Assembly: GCA_012842395.1 (NCBI GenBank)
Contig: DUSX01000001.1
Span: 37,466-101,465, forward strand
Source: Bacillota bacterium
Lineage (GTDB): Bacteria > Bacillota > SHA-98 > UBA4971
Direction of reading: 5' to 3'
Length of the DNA: 64,000 bases
Part shown: piece by piece, positions 26,994-36,032 of the stretch
Layout: every line of letters begins with the position of its first letter
Numbering within the stretch: position 1 is the stretch's first letter
Translations under genes and position numbers: made by a program
The notes under the pieces: generated by a model
Told to the model about the DNA's origin: nothing
Databases searched by the model: none
The model's input: the letters and a program-made list of their open reading frames with translations, nothing else

Positions 26994-27932
26994 ATGACGA
27001 GCTCGCACACGAACAACTTGCGTACAAACAAATCTAACGGGCGCATCACTAGGCACCTGGGCTTCAAACCTGCCCTCGCACTGCGTCTCGCATTTCTGTT
27101 CATGCTCACGCTTACACTCGCGCTGGCCTACGCATGTGCGCTCGGAGCCAGCGCCGCGGGCGCGGGCGCGGCAGGCGCAGGTGCTGGCACTGGCGCGAGC
27201 ACCATCAAGCTCAGGGTGGGCGCAACGCCCGTGCCACACGCGGAGATCCTCGAGCAAGTCAAGCCGCTGCTCGCGGCGAAGGGGATATCCCTTGAGATAG
27301 TCGAGTTCACCGACTACGTCACCCCGAACTTGGCGCTCGCTGAGGGCGATATCGATGCTAACTTCTTCCAGCACGTCCCCTACCTCGAGCAGTTCGCCCG
27401 CGATAGGCGGCTAGCCATCACCTACATCGCGAAGGTCCACATAGAGCCCATGGGCGCGTACTCAAAGAAGATCAAGGATATAAAGGACCTGAGGGACAGG
27501 GCGAAGGTCGGCATCCCGAACGACCCCACGAACGGTGGGCGCGCCTTGCTGCTCTTGCAGCGGGCAGGCCTGATAAAGCTCGATCCCAAAGCCGGGATCA
27601 CCGCGACCAAATTCGACATCACGTCGAATCCGAAAAACCTCCAGATAGTTGAGCTGGAGGCGGCACAGCTTCCAAGGTCCCTCGAGGACCTGGACCTCGC
27701 GGTCATCAACTCCAATTTCGCGCTCGAGGCCAAGCTCGTTCCCACAAGGGATGCCCTGTTCATCGAGGACAGCCAGTCCCCGTACGTGAACGTGCTCGCC
27801 GTAAGGACGAGCGACAAGGATAACCCGGCCCTCAAGGAGCTCGCACGGGCGCTCACCTCCCCGCAGGTGGCCGAGTTCATCAACAAGACCTACCCTGGGT
27901 CGGTGGTCCCGGCGTTCGGACTCGAGTTCTAG
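26994..27932 (+). CDS. metQ: Methionine ABC transporter substrate-binding protein MetQ
   Basis: NlpA/MetQ-family binding protein of 312 residues. An unusually long N-terminal region (about 30 residues) precedes a hydrophobic signal ending LALAYAC, so Cys could be lipidated although the lipobox is weak. An Ala/Gly-rich low-complexity linker follows. The mature domain has RVGATPVPHAEILEQVKP, GDIDANFFQHVPYLEQF and VGIPNDPTNGGRALLLLQ, all typical. ATG at 26994 is preferred over the TTG at 26985, since the GAGGAGAGAGG ribosome site then lies at normal distance. Confidence 0.93.
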   Translation: MTSSHTNNLRTNKSNGRITRHLGFKPALALRLAFLFMLTLTLALAYACALGASAAGAGAAGAGAGTGASTIKLRVGATPVPHAEILEQVKPLLAAKGISLEIVEFTDYVTPNLALAEGDIDANFFQHVPYLEQFARDRRLAITYIAKVHIEPMGAYSKKIKDIKDLRDRAKVGIPNDPTNGGRALLLLQRAGLIKLDPKAGITATKFDITSNPKNLQIVELEAAQLPRSLEDLDLAVINSNFALEAKLVPTRDALFIEDSQSPYVNVLAVRTSDKDNPALKELARALTSPQVAEFINKTYPGSVVPAFGLEF

Positions 27933-27945
27933 CAACGGTCCGACC

Positions 27946-27997
27946 GGGGCGGGGGCGGCGGTCCCGGTGGGACTGGGCTCGCTCATGCCCCCGCCCC
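27946..27997. terminator. GC-rich inverted repeat between convergent genes
   Basis: A perfect 11-bp inverted repeat (27946-27956 with 27987-27997) encloses 30 bases just after metQ and overlaps the last codons of the convergent P-loop gene. No T tract is present, so a terminator role is tentative. Confidence 0.35.
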
Positions 27998-28903
27998 CAC
28001 CCACTGACGGCTCGCTCCGGGATGCTCGCCTCCGTCCTCGTCGCCCACCAAGCCGGCGATGAGGTAGTGATCAGCTAAGCGGTCATATAGGATCTCCTTC
28101 TCCATCCTGAAGCCCTTGATCTCGCCGGTTGACGACACGTGAATGCGCGGGCCCGAACAACTGATGACGCGATCTCCCATGCGTATGTGCTCGTCGTCCA
28201 CCTGGGCGATGGGGACATCCCGCCGGATGTACTCGCGGACCCTTGCCTCGATCGCGTCTAGGTCTATGTCAGGGCGCTCCCTGAATTCCATGACATAGCC
28301 CTTCCATACGTCGGAATGGAACTCCGGCAGCTTGTAGCCGAAGTCCATGAAGACGATTGCGGTGAGGTCCTCGGCGCTGTGGGCCATTTTGCGGTACTTC
28401 AGTGAGCGATACACGACCTCCGCTATCTCGTGAGGGTAGGGCCCAAAGACCCAGGGGCGTGTGACCAGGACCTCATCCCCGATGCCGATGAGGAGCTCTG
28501 CGTTGGAGCCCACAGAGGGGTATACCAGGTCGAAGTGCTCCACAACAACCCTCTTGCCAGCGGTGACGGCTGCCCGTATCGCCTCTCCGACCTGCCATGG
28601 CTGGGCAAACGCGCACTCAAGCCTGGCGTCCACATGGTATGTGTGGCTGTCGAACTTGCCGCGCCGGGCGTCTTCCAGGACGGGGGCGGGACGGACGTAT
28701 ATACCGTCATCGTCGTTGGTGAGCACGAGCCCAGGAAACATGCCCCTGACGAGGAGCGACTTTCCCGCTCCGGCGTCGCCGATCACGCCTATGAGCCTGT
28801 CGGTCGGAGAAAGGTACCTCTGGGCGACCAGGCTCGCCAGGTGCATCAGCCGCCTCTTGCCCCTGGGCGCGTGGTAAATGGCTCTATCGAGGGTTATCTC
28901 CAT
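27983..28903 (-). CDS. P-loop protein of the glutamate-mutase cluster, function unknown
   Basis: Protein of 306 residues with a Walker A motif GDAGAGKS at 42-49 and kinase-like segments (VVVEHFDLVYP near 116-126). The C-terminal 110 residues contain RRDVPIAQVDDEHIRMG, IHVSSTGEIKG and a Met/Glu-rich helix. I think this is the group labelled alanine-tRNA-synthetase second-additional-domain proteins, found beside methylaspartate-pathway genes, but I cannot confirm it. It is the last gene of the mutase operon, 30 bp after the DUF4387 gene. It might be a nucleotide-dependent ligase, kinase or chaperone for a pathway enzyme; the reaction is unknown. Confidence 0.7.
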   Translation of the reverse strand: MEITLDRAIYHAPRGKRRLMHLASLVAQRYLSPTDRLIGVIGDAGAGKSLLVRGMFPGLVLTNDDDGIYVRPAPVLEDARRGKFDSHTYHVDARLECAFAQPWQVGEAIRAAVTAGKRVVVEHFDLVYPSVGSNAELLIGIGDEVLVTRPWVFGPYPHEIAEVVYRSLKYRKMAHSAEDLTAIVFMDFGYKLPEFHSDVWKGYVMEFRERPDIDLDAIEARVREYIRRDVPIAQVDDEHIRMGDRVISCSGPRIHVSSTGEIKGFRMEKEILYDRLADHYLIAGLVGDEDGGEHPGASRQWVGAGA

Positions 28904-28933
28904 GACCGTCCACCCGCTGTCCAGTTATGCCAG

Positions 28934-29287
28934 CTATGGCTGGCTTCTTACGCCCGCGATCTCGTCCGGCACGTCAATGTCCAGGAGTGGCGCGTGCTGC
29001 TGCGCGCCGTACACGTCGGTGTCCCCGGGGGAGCCACACGGAAGGGCACGTGCGATCGTAGCCTTGATGGCCTTAGCGGGATCGAAGTAGATGACGCCAA
29101 GGACCTTCTCGGGCGTGATGCCGTAGAGCTTGGCTATGAGCTCCTCGTTTATGAGCCTCGCGGCCTTTGCCCGCCTATAGGTCTCGAAATCCGAGAATAT
29201 CATGTCCAGTGTCAGCTCAAAGGGGCCGGAGTTCTTGCTCCGGATGACATCACATACTTCAGGCAGCTTCACACTCATAGAGACCAT
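28934..29287 (-). CDS. DUF4387-family protein
   Basis: Small protein of 117 residues whose core (CDVIRSKNSGPFELTLDMIF, then EKVLGVIYFDPAKAIKATI) matches DUF4387. The frame opens much further upstream (29479), but that part only shadows the neighbouring gene. The ATG at 29287 shares its A with the TGA stop of the AtuA-like gene (TGATG), indicating translational coupling; an ATG at 29278 is also possible. DUF4387 proteins typically pair with AtuA/DUF1446 proteins, sometimes fused, so the two probably form one enzyme. Confidence 0.85.
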   Translation of the reverse strand: MVSMSVKLPEVCDVIRSKNSGPFELTLDMIFSDFETYRRAKAARLINEELIAKLYGITPEKVLGVIYFDPAKAIKATIARALPCGSPGDTDVYGAQQHAPLLDIDVPDEIAGVRSQP

Positions 29288-30672
29288 CACCCCATCTCTC
29301 TGAACTCGATCGGGAACGGCGCCCCAAGGTCGTCCACCTCGAGGAGGTGGTTCATGGAGAACTCGTACACTTCCCCGCCCCTGAGGTCCGACGGCGAATA
29401 GAGGAACGCGAGATTGCCCGCGGTAGCCTTGCGGCCTTCGTATCCGTAGTGGAGCATCGTCGACCTTGCGAACCCGCACACGGCATCGGCCTCGTCCTGG
29501 GTGCGGGCGATCGCCTCTATGACTATGCCCAGCTCATGGGAGGCGGTCTCCTTCACCGGCTCCAGGCTCCCCATAACGCCGTTCTTTCCGTATACGTGGA
29601 CGATAATGGTGTAGTCCTCCGGTGCAACGCTCGTGAGCTTCGTCCGTGTCTCCTCCTTGACCGCCTCGATTATCGAGTCGATCTGTCTTATCATGATCGG
29701 GTCGCGGGTGCCGGCGATCGACACGGTCCTGTAGCCCACCTTCCGGGCGCCCTCAAGCTTCAATGTCTTGACGGGCGACGGCACGTACTTCGAGCCCGTG
29801 ACCTTGACGGCCCTCTCGCTTATCTGCTCAAACCTGGACTCGGTAAGGTCGATCATGCCGCCGGGGCCGGGGAGACGATAGGGGTCGGACTTTTCGTACA
29901 GGGTATGGCCTGCGACCGACACCGTGGTGCACCGTCTCTTGGGGTTGGGCGGCTCGACGATGAAGTAGTCCGGGCCCAGCCGGCCGACGAGGCAGTCGCT
30001 CCCGCTGCCGGGCACAGCCGCTATGGCCCCGCACTCCAGGATCTTGCCCATGTGCATGGCGACACCTTTCTCGTATCCCCTCATGATCCCCATCACCGCG
30101 AACATCGACGGGTCGTAGGACCGCCCCGCGATGACCACATCGGGCTCGCCTTCCAAGGCCTTGATGAAGGGCTCGACACCCATCTGGGCCACGATGTGCG
30201 TGGTCGCGTCGATGGCCTCTTCCGTGAGCTGTGGCACCGGGCCGAGGGGTCTCACACGCCCCTGCGCAAGGGCCTTCTTCACCGTAGCCTTGTCAATGTC
30301 GGCCCAGATCACCGCCACCCTCAGCCGCCTGCCAAGCTCCCGGGCGATCTCGTCCACTATGTCGAGGTTCCACTCCACATGAGGACGGGCACCCGACCCA
30401 CCTGCGGAGCCCACGAGCACCGGCACCCGCCTCTCAACGCCGGCCTCGATCATGAGTTTGAGGTCGCGTTTGACTGCCGCCCTCGTGGTGAACGACTTCC
30501 CCATTCCGAGATAAGCCGGACCCGGGTCGGTGCTGCCGGCATCACAAGCTATGCAATCCACCCCCCCGTCCACGGCGTTCTTGAATGATTCCACGGGAAA
30601 GCCATATCCGAGGATGCCTGCCACCGACAGAACCGTGATCTCGTCTCGATTCGCCGGACTCATCTTGTCCAT
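29287..30672 (-). CDS. AtuA-family (DUF1446) acyclic terpene utilisation-like protein
   Basis: Protein of 461 residues of the AtuA/DUF1446 family: VLSVAGILGYGFPVESF at the start, IACDAGSTDPGPAYLG, GSAGGSGARPHVEWNL, and EPDVVIAGRSYDPSMFA. No signal peptide. AtuA was named from terpene degradation, but many homologues lie in methylaspartate or organic-acid clusters. Here it is translationally coupled to DUF4387 and follows methylaspartate ammonia-lyase by 51 bp, so a hydratase or lyase step on mesaconate or citramalate is a plausible inference, not a demonstrated one. Confidence 0.85.
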   Translation of the reverse strand: MDKMSPANRDEITVLSVAGILGYGFPVESFKNAVDGGVDCIACDAGSTDPGPAYLGMGKSFTTRAAVKRDLKLMIEAGVERRVPVLVGSAGGSGARPHVEWNLDIVDEIARELGRRLRVAVIWADIDKATVKKALAQGRVRPLGPVPQLTEEAIDATTHIVAQMGVEPFIKALEGEPDVVIAGRSYDPSMFAVMGIMRGYEKGVAMHMGKILECGAIAAVPGSGSDCLVGRLGPDYFIVEPPNPKRRCTTVSVAGHTLYEKSDPYRLPGPGGMIDLTESRFEQISERAVKVTGSKYVPSPVKTLKLEGARKVGYRTVSIAGTRDPIMIRQIDSIIEAVKEETRTKLTSVAPEDYTIIVHVYGKNGVMGSLEPVKETASHELGIVIEAIARTQDEADAVCGFARSTMLHYGYEGRKATAGNLAFLYSPSDLRGGEVYEFSMNHLLEVDDLGAPFPIEFREMG

Positions 30673-30723
30673 ACTCCCCCTCTCAAAAAGCTGCCCCTTT
30701 CAACACCCCGTGAGCCTACCGGT

Positions 30724-32061
30724 CTACCCCACGTGCACCACGGCCACCGGGGCGGCCGGGCTCGGGGCTGGGGCCGGGACCGCCGGTGCCGGTGCCGCGC
30801 ATTCCCTCACCCTTGCCCTGATTCTGGCCTCTATGAGCCTCAGGGTGCGCTGCATCTCATTGTAGACTATCATGAAGCCTTCGTCGACGCCCATGCCCGG
30901 CTTGGCGAGGATCTGGTCGGGCCTGCTGGCTATGCCGATGTGGACGCACACCTGGGCGGACCTATCCGTCTCGTTGCAGGTGCCGCCGAGATACGCGCCG
31001 ACCCCTTTGCGCCTGCAGTAAAGGACCGCCTCGACGATGTTCTCGATGCCACCTAGGTCCGGGGTTTTGATCTGCACCATGTCCGCAGCGTGGGCATCCA
31101 CGAACTCCCGGATATCCTCAAGAGTATTACACCACTCGTCCGCCACGATCTCCACGCCCACGCCCTTGTCATGCACCATGCTGGTAAGCTCCGCAAGGAT
31201 CTTCATCTGGCCCTCCCTGTTCTCCACGTCCACCGGGCCCTCTATACGGAGCTTGAGCGGCGCGGCCGCCTCCTCAAGGGTCTTGAGGTACTCAACTATC
31301 CTCGGGAGGTTGTTCTCGAACGCCATCCCTATGGTGCCGTACACATCCACGTGGAGCACGGGACGGTAGTTCTCGCCGCCGAGCTTTCTTACCCTATCGC
31401 GAAGCCACTCGATATAGGAACGGAGCTTCTCGCCCCTCGAGCCGAGCTTGGTCTCGACGTTGTTTATGAGACCGTGCGGCAGCACCTGCGCGCGCTTGAT
31501 AATGGCCTTGTCGGCATTGATGTACCTGTCATCGCCTGATTGGACGAATATCGGGACCGGCGAGAGGTTTATCGGAAGGCCGTACTCGGAGCATATCACC
31601 TCGGCCATGGTGATGTGCTTCGCTTTGGCTACCGCATCCAAGAGGGCCTGGGTCACGCCATAGCGAATGGCGGTGTGAAGACGCCGTCCGTCCACCGTGA
31701 TCTTGTCGAACTCATCCGCCAACGCGCGGAACTCCGACACCTCTAGCCCCTTGAGCCTCGGGGCTATGTGCCTCTCTATCACCGGCATGAAGTCCGACGC
31801 GAGAAAGAGCGGGTCCCTGCCTCCCGCTCCCGAATACTGGACGGCGGCGCAGTCGCCAAAGGCGACCTGCCCGTCATCCAAGAGAAGCATCACCGAAACC
31901 GACTCGCCCGCTTGCCTGACCGCCGTGAACCCCGGTGTCACAGGCTCGCCCACGTAGGCAAACCCGTCCTGGAATGCGCCTTTCTTGATGGCCCTTTGGT
32001 CGTCGAAATAGAAGCCAGTCTTTCCCGCTGAGGCGATCACATCAACGATTCTCGTGCCCAT
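30724..32061 (-). CDS. mal: Methylaspartate ammonia-lyase
   Basis: Enolase-superfamily lyase converting (2S,3S)-3-methylaspartate to mesaconate and ammonia. Family landmarks include AGKTGFYFDDQRAIKKGA, CAAVQYSGAGGRDPLFLA, the catalytic His in LPHGLINNVETKLG and the catalytic Lys in VQIKTPDLGG, plus metal ligands near HVDVYGTIG, RIEGPVD and VADEWCN. The frame opens at 32079; ATG 32061 has AGAGGG nine bases upstream and gives the usual N-terminus MGTRIVDV (445 residues). The usual length is about 413; the excess is an Ala/Pro tail of about 25 residues at the C-terminus. Confidence 0.96.
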   Translation of the reverse strand: MGTRIVDVIASAGKTGFYFDDQRAIKKGAFQDGFAYVGEPVTPGFTAVRQAGESVSVMLLLDDGQVAFGDCAAVQYSGAGGRDPLFLASDFMPVIERHIAPRLKGLEVSEFRALADEFDKITVDGRRLHTAIRYGVTQALLDAVAKAKHITMAEVICSEYGLPINLSPVPIFVQSGDDRYINADKAIIKRAQVLPHGLINNVETKLGSRGEKLRSYIEWLRDRVRKLGGENYRPVLHVDVYGTIGMAFENNLPRIVEYLKTLEEAAAPLKLRIEGPVDVENREGQMKILAELTSMVHDKGVGVEIVADEWCNTLEDIREFVDAHAADMVQIKTPDLGGIENIVEAVLYCRRKGVGAYLGGTCNETDRSAQVCVHIGIASRPDQILAKPGMGVDEGFMIVYNEMQRTLRLIEARIRARVRECAAPAPAVPAPAPSPAAPVAVVHVG

Positions 32062-32180
32062 TGCATGCAGCCCTCTCATTGATCACATACTCTCGTACCT
32101 GCAAACCACACATCACACATGCTCATCCTCGTGCACGGGACCCTGCCCTGCACACATCACCGCAAGTTCGAGCTGTCTTT

Positions 32181-33638
32181 CTAGCGCCGCGGTCTTCCGA
32201 CAAGCATGCCTTTTCCGATAGCGTAGATATCGTCGACCACCATCTGGAATCCTGGGTCGCGCCCCTCGTGCTTCCCGCGCCTCGCCAGCGCTGCATCGTT
32301 GAACTCTCTGACCTCGCTCGGAACCGGGAGATTCCCGAAATCGAGGAACCGGACTGCACCGCTGTCATCCCTGACCGGCATCACCTTGCCCAGATTATAC
32401 CTGCTAGGGGCGAACGGCACGTCGATCGTTCCGGCCTCGAAAGCCTTCACTGTTCCCCGAGCTATGTCTCCGTCTCCCATCTCGAGGGTCCTCTCGATAA
32501 TCGCGCGGGTCAACCTCACGATCATGTCGCGCTCAGTGACAAGCTCCTCGCTTTCAGGCAGTCGTTGATCGCGCAGCATGGCTATCACCTGTTTGCTCGT
32601 CCTGAGCCCCGCCGCGTTGGCTTCTTTGGTAGGAATGCCTATTGCCTCGTGCGGCGACTTGGTGATGACCTTGGTGGCATGCGAAAGCGCGGCCGCGGCC
32701 GCACCCCAGGCGATGACGCCGAACGCCCTTGCCTCGTCCTGGGGGAACCCACCCATCCATTGATGGAATACCGTGGTCAGGTGAACATCGCCGTAGCCGA
32801 ACCTATCGAGGTACTCCCTGGTGAGGGTGCGCAACGTTTGCACCGCAGCCACATCTTGAATCAAGTTGCCGAGCTGGCCGTAGCCCACCGTTATGCTCTT
32901 CACCCCCTGCTCAGCCGCGAGGAGCGCCTCGATGATGCCGACGGCATGGGAGATCGCAGGCGGGACCAAGGTCCCGGTGAGCGGGCCGAAAGGCTCACGG
33001 TTTATCGGAGCTCCCGCCTCTTCGTACAGCCCGCACAGCCTGTCGACGTACTGCCAGTGAGCGATGCTGAGCGAAATGGGCACGTCCTTGGCGTATGGAA
33101 CGTTGTAGGATATTCCCCCGCCTTCAAAGGACGTGAACCCTGCCCCCAGAGTGATCTCCGCCAGCAGCCTCGCGTCCGGCGTGCCGTGCCTGACCTGAAC
33201 CGGCACCTTCAAGGCATCGACTATGCGGCGGCAAGCTGCGACGCCATAGTTGACCGCTGGGAAACCGTTCAGCATGGACCGCCCGGAACGCTTGCTCTCT
33301 TCGAGCCCCTCTTGGGCCTCATCGTACCTGTTTTGTCTTGTGTAGCTGTCGATGGTGGTTGGAAGGAGATCCGCCTCGCCCTCGTCTTGAAGATACGTGA
33401 GGAGCTCGATGTGTTTCTCTAGGACGGCCACACCCGCCCTGGGCTGCACGAGGGTGATGCCTTTCTCTTCGCTTTCGCGGAGTTTCTGAGTGAAGACCTT
33501 GGATTTAGGTAGCGACCTGTGGAATTCAAAAGCCTCTTCAAGGTCCACTTCCTGCCCGGTAGGCCAGGAGCTTAGGACCTCAGAGCGCTGCATACGAAAG
33601 ACCTCAGGATCAAGCCGTTCATTTACTACTACGTCCAC
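32181..33638 (-). CDS. glmE: Methylaspartate (glutamate) mutase epsilon subunit GlmE
   Basis: Catalytic subunit of adenosylcobalamin-dependent glutamate mutase, interconverting L-glutamate and threo-3-methylaspartate. I place the start at GTG 33638, seven bases after AGGAGG, giving 485 residues, the normal length; longer readings run into the glmL sequence. Landmarks are [65 protein letters not shown] and [17 protein letters not shown]. It overlaps the end of glmL by 10 bp. Confidence 0.96.
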   Translation of the reverse strand: MDVVVNERLDPEVFRMQRSEVLSSWPTGQEVDLEEAFEFHRSLPKSKVFTQKLRESEEKGITLVQPRAGVAVLEKHIELLTYLQDEGEADLLPTTIDSYTRQNRYDEAQEGLEESKRSGRSMLNGFPAVNYGVAACRRIVDALKVPVQVRHGTPDARLLAEITLGAGFTSFEGGGISYNVPYAKDVPISLSIAHWQYVDRLCGLYEEAGAPINREPFGPLTGTLVPPAISHAVGIIEALLAAEQGVKSITVGYGQLGNLIQDVAAVQTLRTLTREYLDRFGYGDVHLTTVFHQWMGGFPQDEARAFGVIAWGAAAAALSHATKVITKSPHEAIGIPTKEANAAGLRTSKQVIAMLRDQRLPESEELVTERDMIVRLTRAIIERTLEMGDGDIARGTVKAFEAGTIDVPFAPSRYNLGKVMPVRDDSGAVRFLDFGNLPVPSEVREFNDAALARRGKHEGRDPGFQMVVDDIYAIGKGMLVGRPRR

Positions 33639-35263
33639 TGGAGAGCCTCCTTTGCCTCCCGCCCCCGCCCCGACATCTCCCTGGAACCAGCCGGAATCGA
33701 GCGGTTCACCGGCCCGCGCTGGCCGGCCCACGAGACCGCCGGGTCCGGGCGTTGCACCCACTCGAGACTGGACCTCATCACTTTGAGCGCCGTGTCCGCG
33801 TCCACCTGCGCCAAAAGCCCAGCTGCGGAGAGGATGTAGTCCCGGTCGACTGCGAGACCCGGGTTCCTGGGCCTGAGCGTGAGCTCGGCCTCGTTTTCCG
33901 CCACAGCCTCGGTGAGAATGCGCCAGGCCGATTCGTTCCTGACGATGACCCCGCCGGTCCCGATGACCACAAGGACGGCCGAGAGGTCTTTGCCTCTCTG
34001 AACGTACGTCGCCCCAAACGGAGTGTACACCGTCTCCAATACCCCCACGTGCCTCAAAACCGCTTCGCGGCACGCCAGCATGGCGAGGACGGTGTCCAGC
34101 TCCCTCTCGGACGGCGTCTCGGGGACTCTCTCGGTCTCCTCCGAGAGGCGCTTCCCGATAGCCAGCGCCGCAGCCTCTCCGTCGTCCACCTCGGCGGCCC
34201 CCTCGCCGCCTCCCGGCTCCGGGCTCGCGGGCGTGCACCCAAGCCGGCCGGCGATTTCCATCACTGTCTCCCTGCCCAGCAGCGACACCACCTTGTCTGG
34301 GCCCACAGCCTCCACGAGCGCCAGCGCGCTCACGCGCACCCCGAGGTCGCCCTCGACAGTCCTCTTGGCATAAGGCTCAGGAAGCCCTCTGAGCATGACC
34401 CCGGGCTTCGTGGGATCGCCCTTGGCAATGGAGTGAACATCCGTAGTCGCGCCACCAACGTCCACGACGATGATATCGCCGAGGCCGGGCTGGGATCTCG
34501 TTCCTCTCGCCAGGAGCTCGGCGGCCTTGAGGACGGCGGCCGGGGTGGGCATCACTATCCCGCCCGCGAACTCCTCTGCCTTGGCAAGGCCTTTGGCAAC
34601 CACTATCCTTTCCATGAAAACCTGGCGGATGGTCTCTCGAACCGGCTCTATGTGGAGCACCCCGAATTCCGGCATGACATTCTCGGTGACCCTCACGCCA
34701 AGGCCCGCGGAGGCCAGGATATCCCGCACCTTGCTGGCCACGACGCGATTGCCCGCCACGACCACCGGGGCGTTCACCCCCGATGAGGCAAGCGTCGTTG
34801 CGTTCTTCAGGATGACGTCTTTGTTGCCACCGTCGGTTCCGCCGGTGAGCAAGATGATGTCCGGATTCTTGCTCCGAATCTCGGCCGCGTCCTCGGCGGT
34901 GAGCTCATACCCGTATGAGCCTACAACCTTGGCCCCCGCCCCCAAGGCCGCCCTACGCGCGGCCTCGACGGTGAGGTCGGGCACGAGGCCGATGGCGACC
35001 ATCCGTAGCCCACCTGCGGCAGAGCTGCACGCGAGTCTATGCTTTATCTCAAATGCCGAAAGGTCCACTCTGGACTCGAGTTGCGCCATAGCCTCGGCCA
35101 ACCCGATGGTTATGTCGGTGCTCACCGTGGTGGGTGCCATCGCCGTGCCCGCCAACTTCGATTCATCCATATCGATGAGCGCCACTTTCGTGTACGTGCT
35201 TCCGAAATCGACAGTGAGAACGCCTGATTTTGCCAAAACGTTCGCGGCTGGCGTATGGCGCAC
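33629..35263 (-). CDS. glmL: Glutamate mutase-associated ATPase GlmL (MutL)
   Basis: Actin-like ATPase of 544 residues of the MutL family, thought to reactivate the B12 enzyme. The phosphate-1 motif is [15 protein letters not shown] near 17-31; [17 protein letters not shown] and [16 protein letters not shown] mark the other nucleotide loops. The start is GTG, with no strong ribosome site. It follows glmS by 83 bp and overlaps glmE. An acidic insert near 345-375 and a Gly/Arg-rich tail of about 30 residues are extra compared with the core. Confidence 0.93.
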   Translation of the reverse strand: MRHTPAANVLAKSGVLTVDFGSTYTKVALIDMDESKLAGTAMAPTTVSTDITIGLAEAMAQLESRVDLSAFEIKHRLACSSAAGGLRMVAIGLVPDLTVEAARRAALGAGAKVVGSYGYELTAEDAAEIRSKNPDIILLTGGTDGGNKDVILKNATTLASSGVNAPVVVAGNRVVASKVRDILASAGLGVRVTENVMPEFGVLHIEPVRETIRQVFMERIVVAKGLAKAEEFAGGIVMPTPAAVLKAAELLARGTRSQPGLGDIIVVDVGGATTDVHSIAKGDPTKPGVMLRGLPEPYAKRTVEGDLGVRVSALALVEAVGPDKVVSLLGRETVMEIAGRLGCTPASPEPGGGEGAAEVDDGEAAALAIGKRLSEETERVPETPSERELDTVLAMLACREAVLRHVGVLETVYTPFGATYVQRGKDLSAVLVVIGTGGVIVRNESAWRILTEAVAENEAELTLRPRNPGLAVDRDYILSAAGLLAQVDADTALKVMRSSLEWVQRPDPAVSWAGQRGPVNRSIPAGSREMSGRGREAKEALQWT

Positions 35264-35346
35264 CGCCCAGCGATGTCAGTCCCCGGCAGCCGAACGCCGA
35301 TATCCGACCACCGCTCCGATGGCCAATCGCCGCCGCTCCTCCCCCT

Positions 35347-35778
35347 CTATTTCCGGTCTGTCGCTGTGATCCCGAGATCGTTTCTGAGATCCTCTATCGC
35401 CTCATCGACTTGGGTCCCAGGTGGGTATACCCTGTTGAATCCCATATTCAAGAACCTTTGTTTCACTTCCTCGAAATCCTGCTTGCCAACGACGATATTC
35501 CCCCCGACATAAAGGAGGATGTTGCCGATGCCAGCCTCGATGCACTTCTCGCGCAACCCCCTGCAATCAAGCTCGCCATGGCCGTAGAGAGATGACACGA
35601 TTATCGCGGATGCGTCCGTCTCAATGGCCGCGTGTACGAATTCGTCTTGAGATGCCATCACCCCGACGTTAACCACCTTGAAACCGGCGTCCCTGAGGAT
35701 GCGCTCCATGATCTTGTTTCCCACTGCGTGAACGTCGGCACCGATGACTCCGATCACCACTGTCTTGACATCAGACAA
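35347..35778 (-). CDS. glmS: Methylaspartate mutase sigma (B12-binding) subunit GlmS
   Basis: Cobalamin-binding subunit of 143 residues, normal length. The B12 motif DVHAVG (Asp15, His17, Gly20) supplies the axial histidine, followed by SSLYGHGE and [12 protein letters not shown], which line the nucleotide tail pocket. It is the first mutase gene and lies 254 bp after the response-regulator gene, behind a large inverted repeat. The symbol here means mutase S, not glucosamine synthase. Confidence 0.96.
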   Translation of the reverse strand: MSDVKTVVIGVIGADVHAVGNKIMERILRDAGFKVVNVGVMASQDEFVHAAIETDASAIIVSSLYGHGELDCRGLREKCIEAGIGNILLYVGGNIVVGKQDFEEVKQRFLNMGFNRVYPPGTQVDEAIEDLRNDLGITATDRK

Positions 35779-35876
35779 CGATCATTGCCCCTCCCAACAG
35801 TCGTTTTTCAGCTGAACCGAATTGTCTAACTATGTCGCCAAAACTTCGCGCCACTTTCCGGCGGGGTAGTCCTGCC

Positions 35877-35992
35877 CAGGGTTGCCGGTGCTTGCGCGAC
35901 GGGGCGTGGAGAATTCGGCTGTCTTAGGCGCCGAATTCGAACGAGGCGCGCCGCAAGCGCGCCGTCCCCGGAGCGCAACACCGGCAACCCTG
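35877..35992. repeat. Large inverted repeat in the leader of the glutamate mutase genes
   Basis: Arms at 35877-35897 and 35973-35992 are complementary over 20 bp with one bulged base. Inside them lies a second perfect 9-bp stem (35911-35919 with 35930-35938). The whole forms a large cruciform or RNA structure between the response-regulator stop and glmS. No T tract follows, and no cobalamin-riboswitch box was found. It may be a terminator for the upstream gene, a leader RNA or a mobile-element remnant. Confidence 0.65.
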
Positions 35993-36032
35993 ACGCCGTC
36001 AAGAAAGGAGACGAGAACTTATGGCGCCATAC

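Noticed and set aside
34470..35369. 299-residue frame antisense to glmL
   Set aside because: Shadow frame of a clear MutL-family gene.
35779..36032. Cobalamin riboswitch ahead of the B12-dependent mutase
   Set aside because: No GCCACTG-type B12 box or matching core was found; only inverted repeats.
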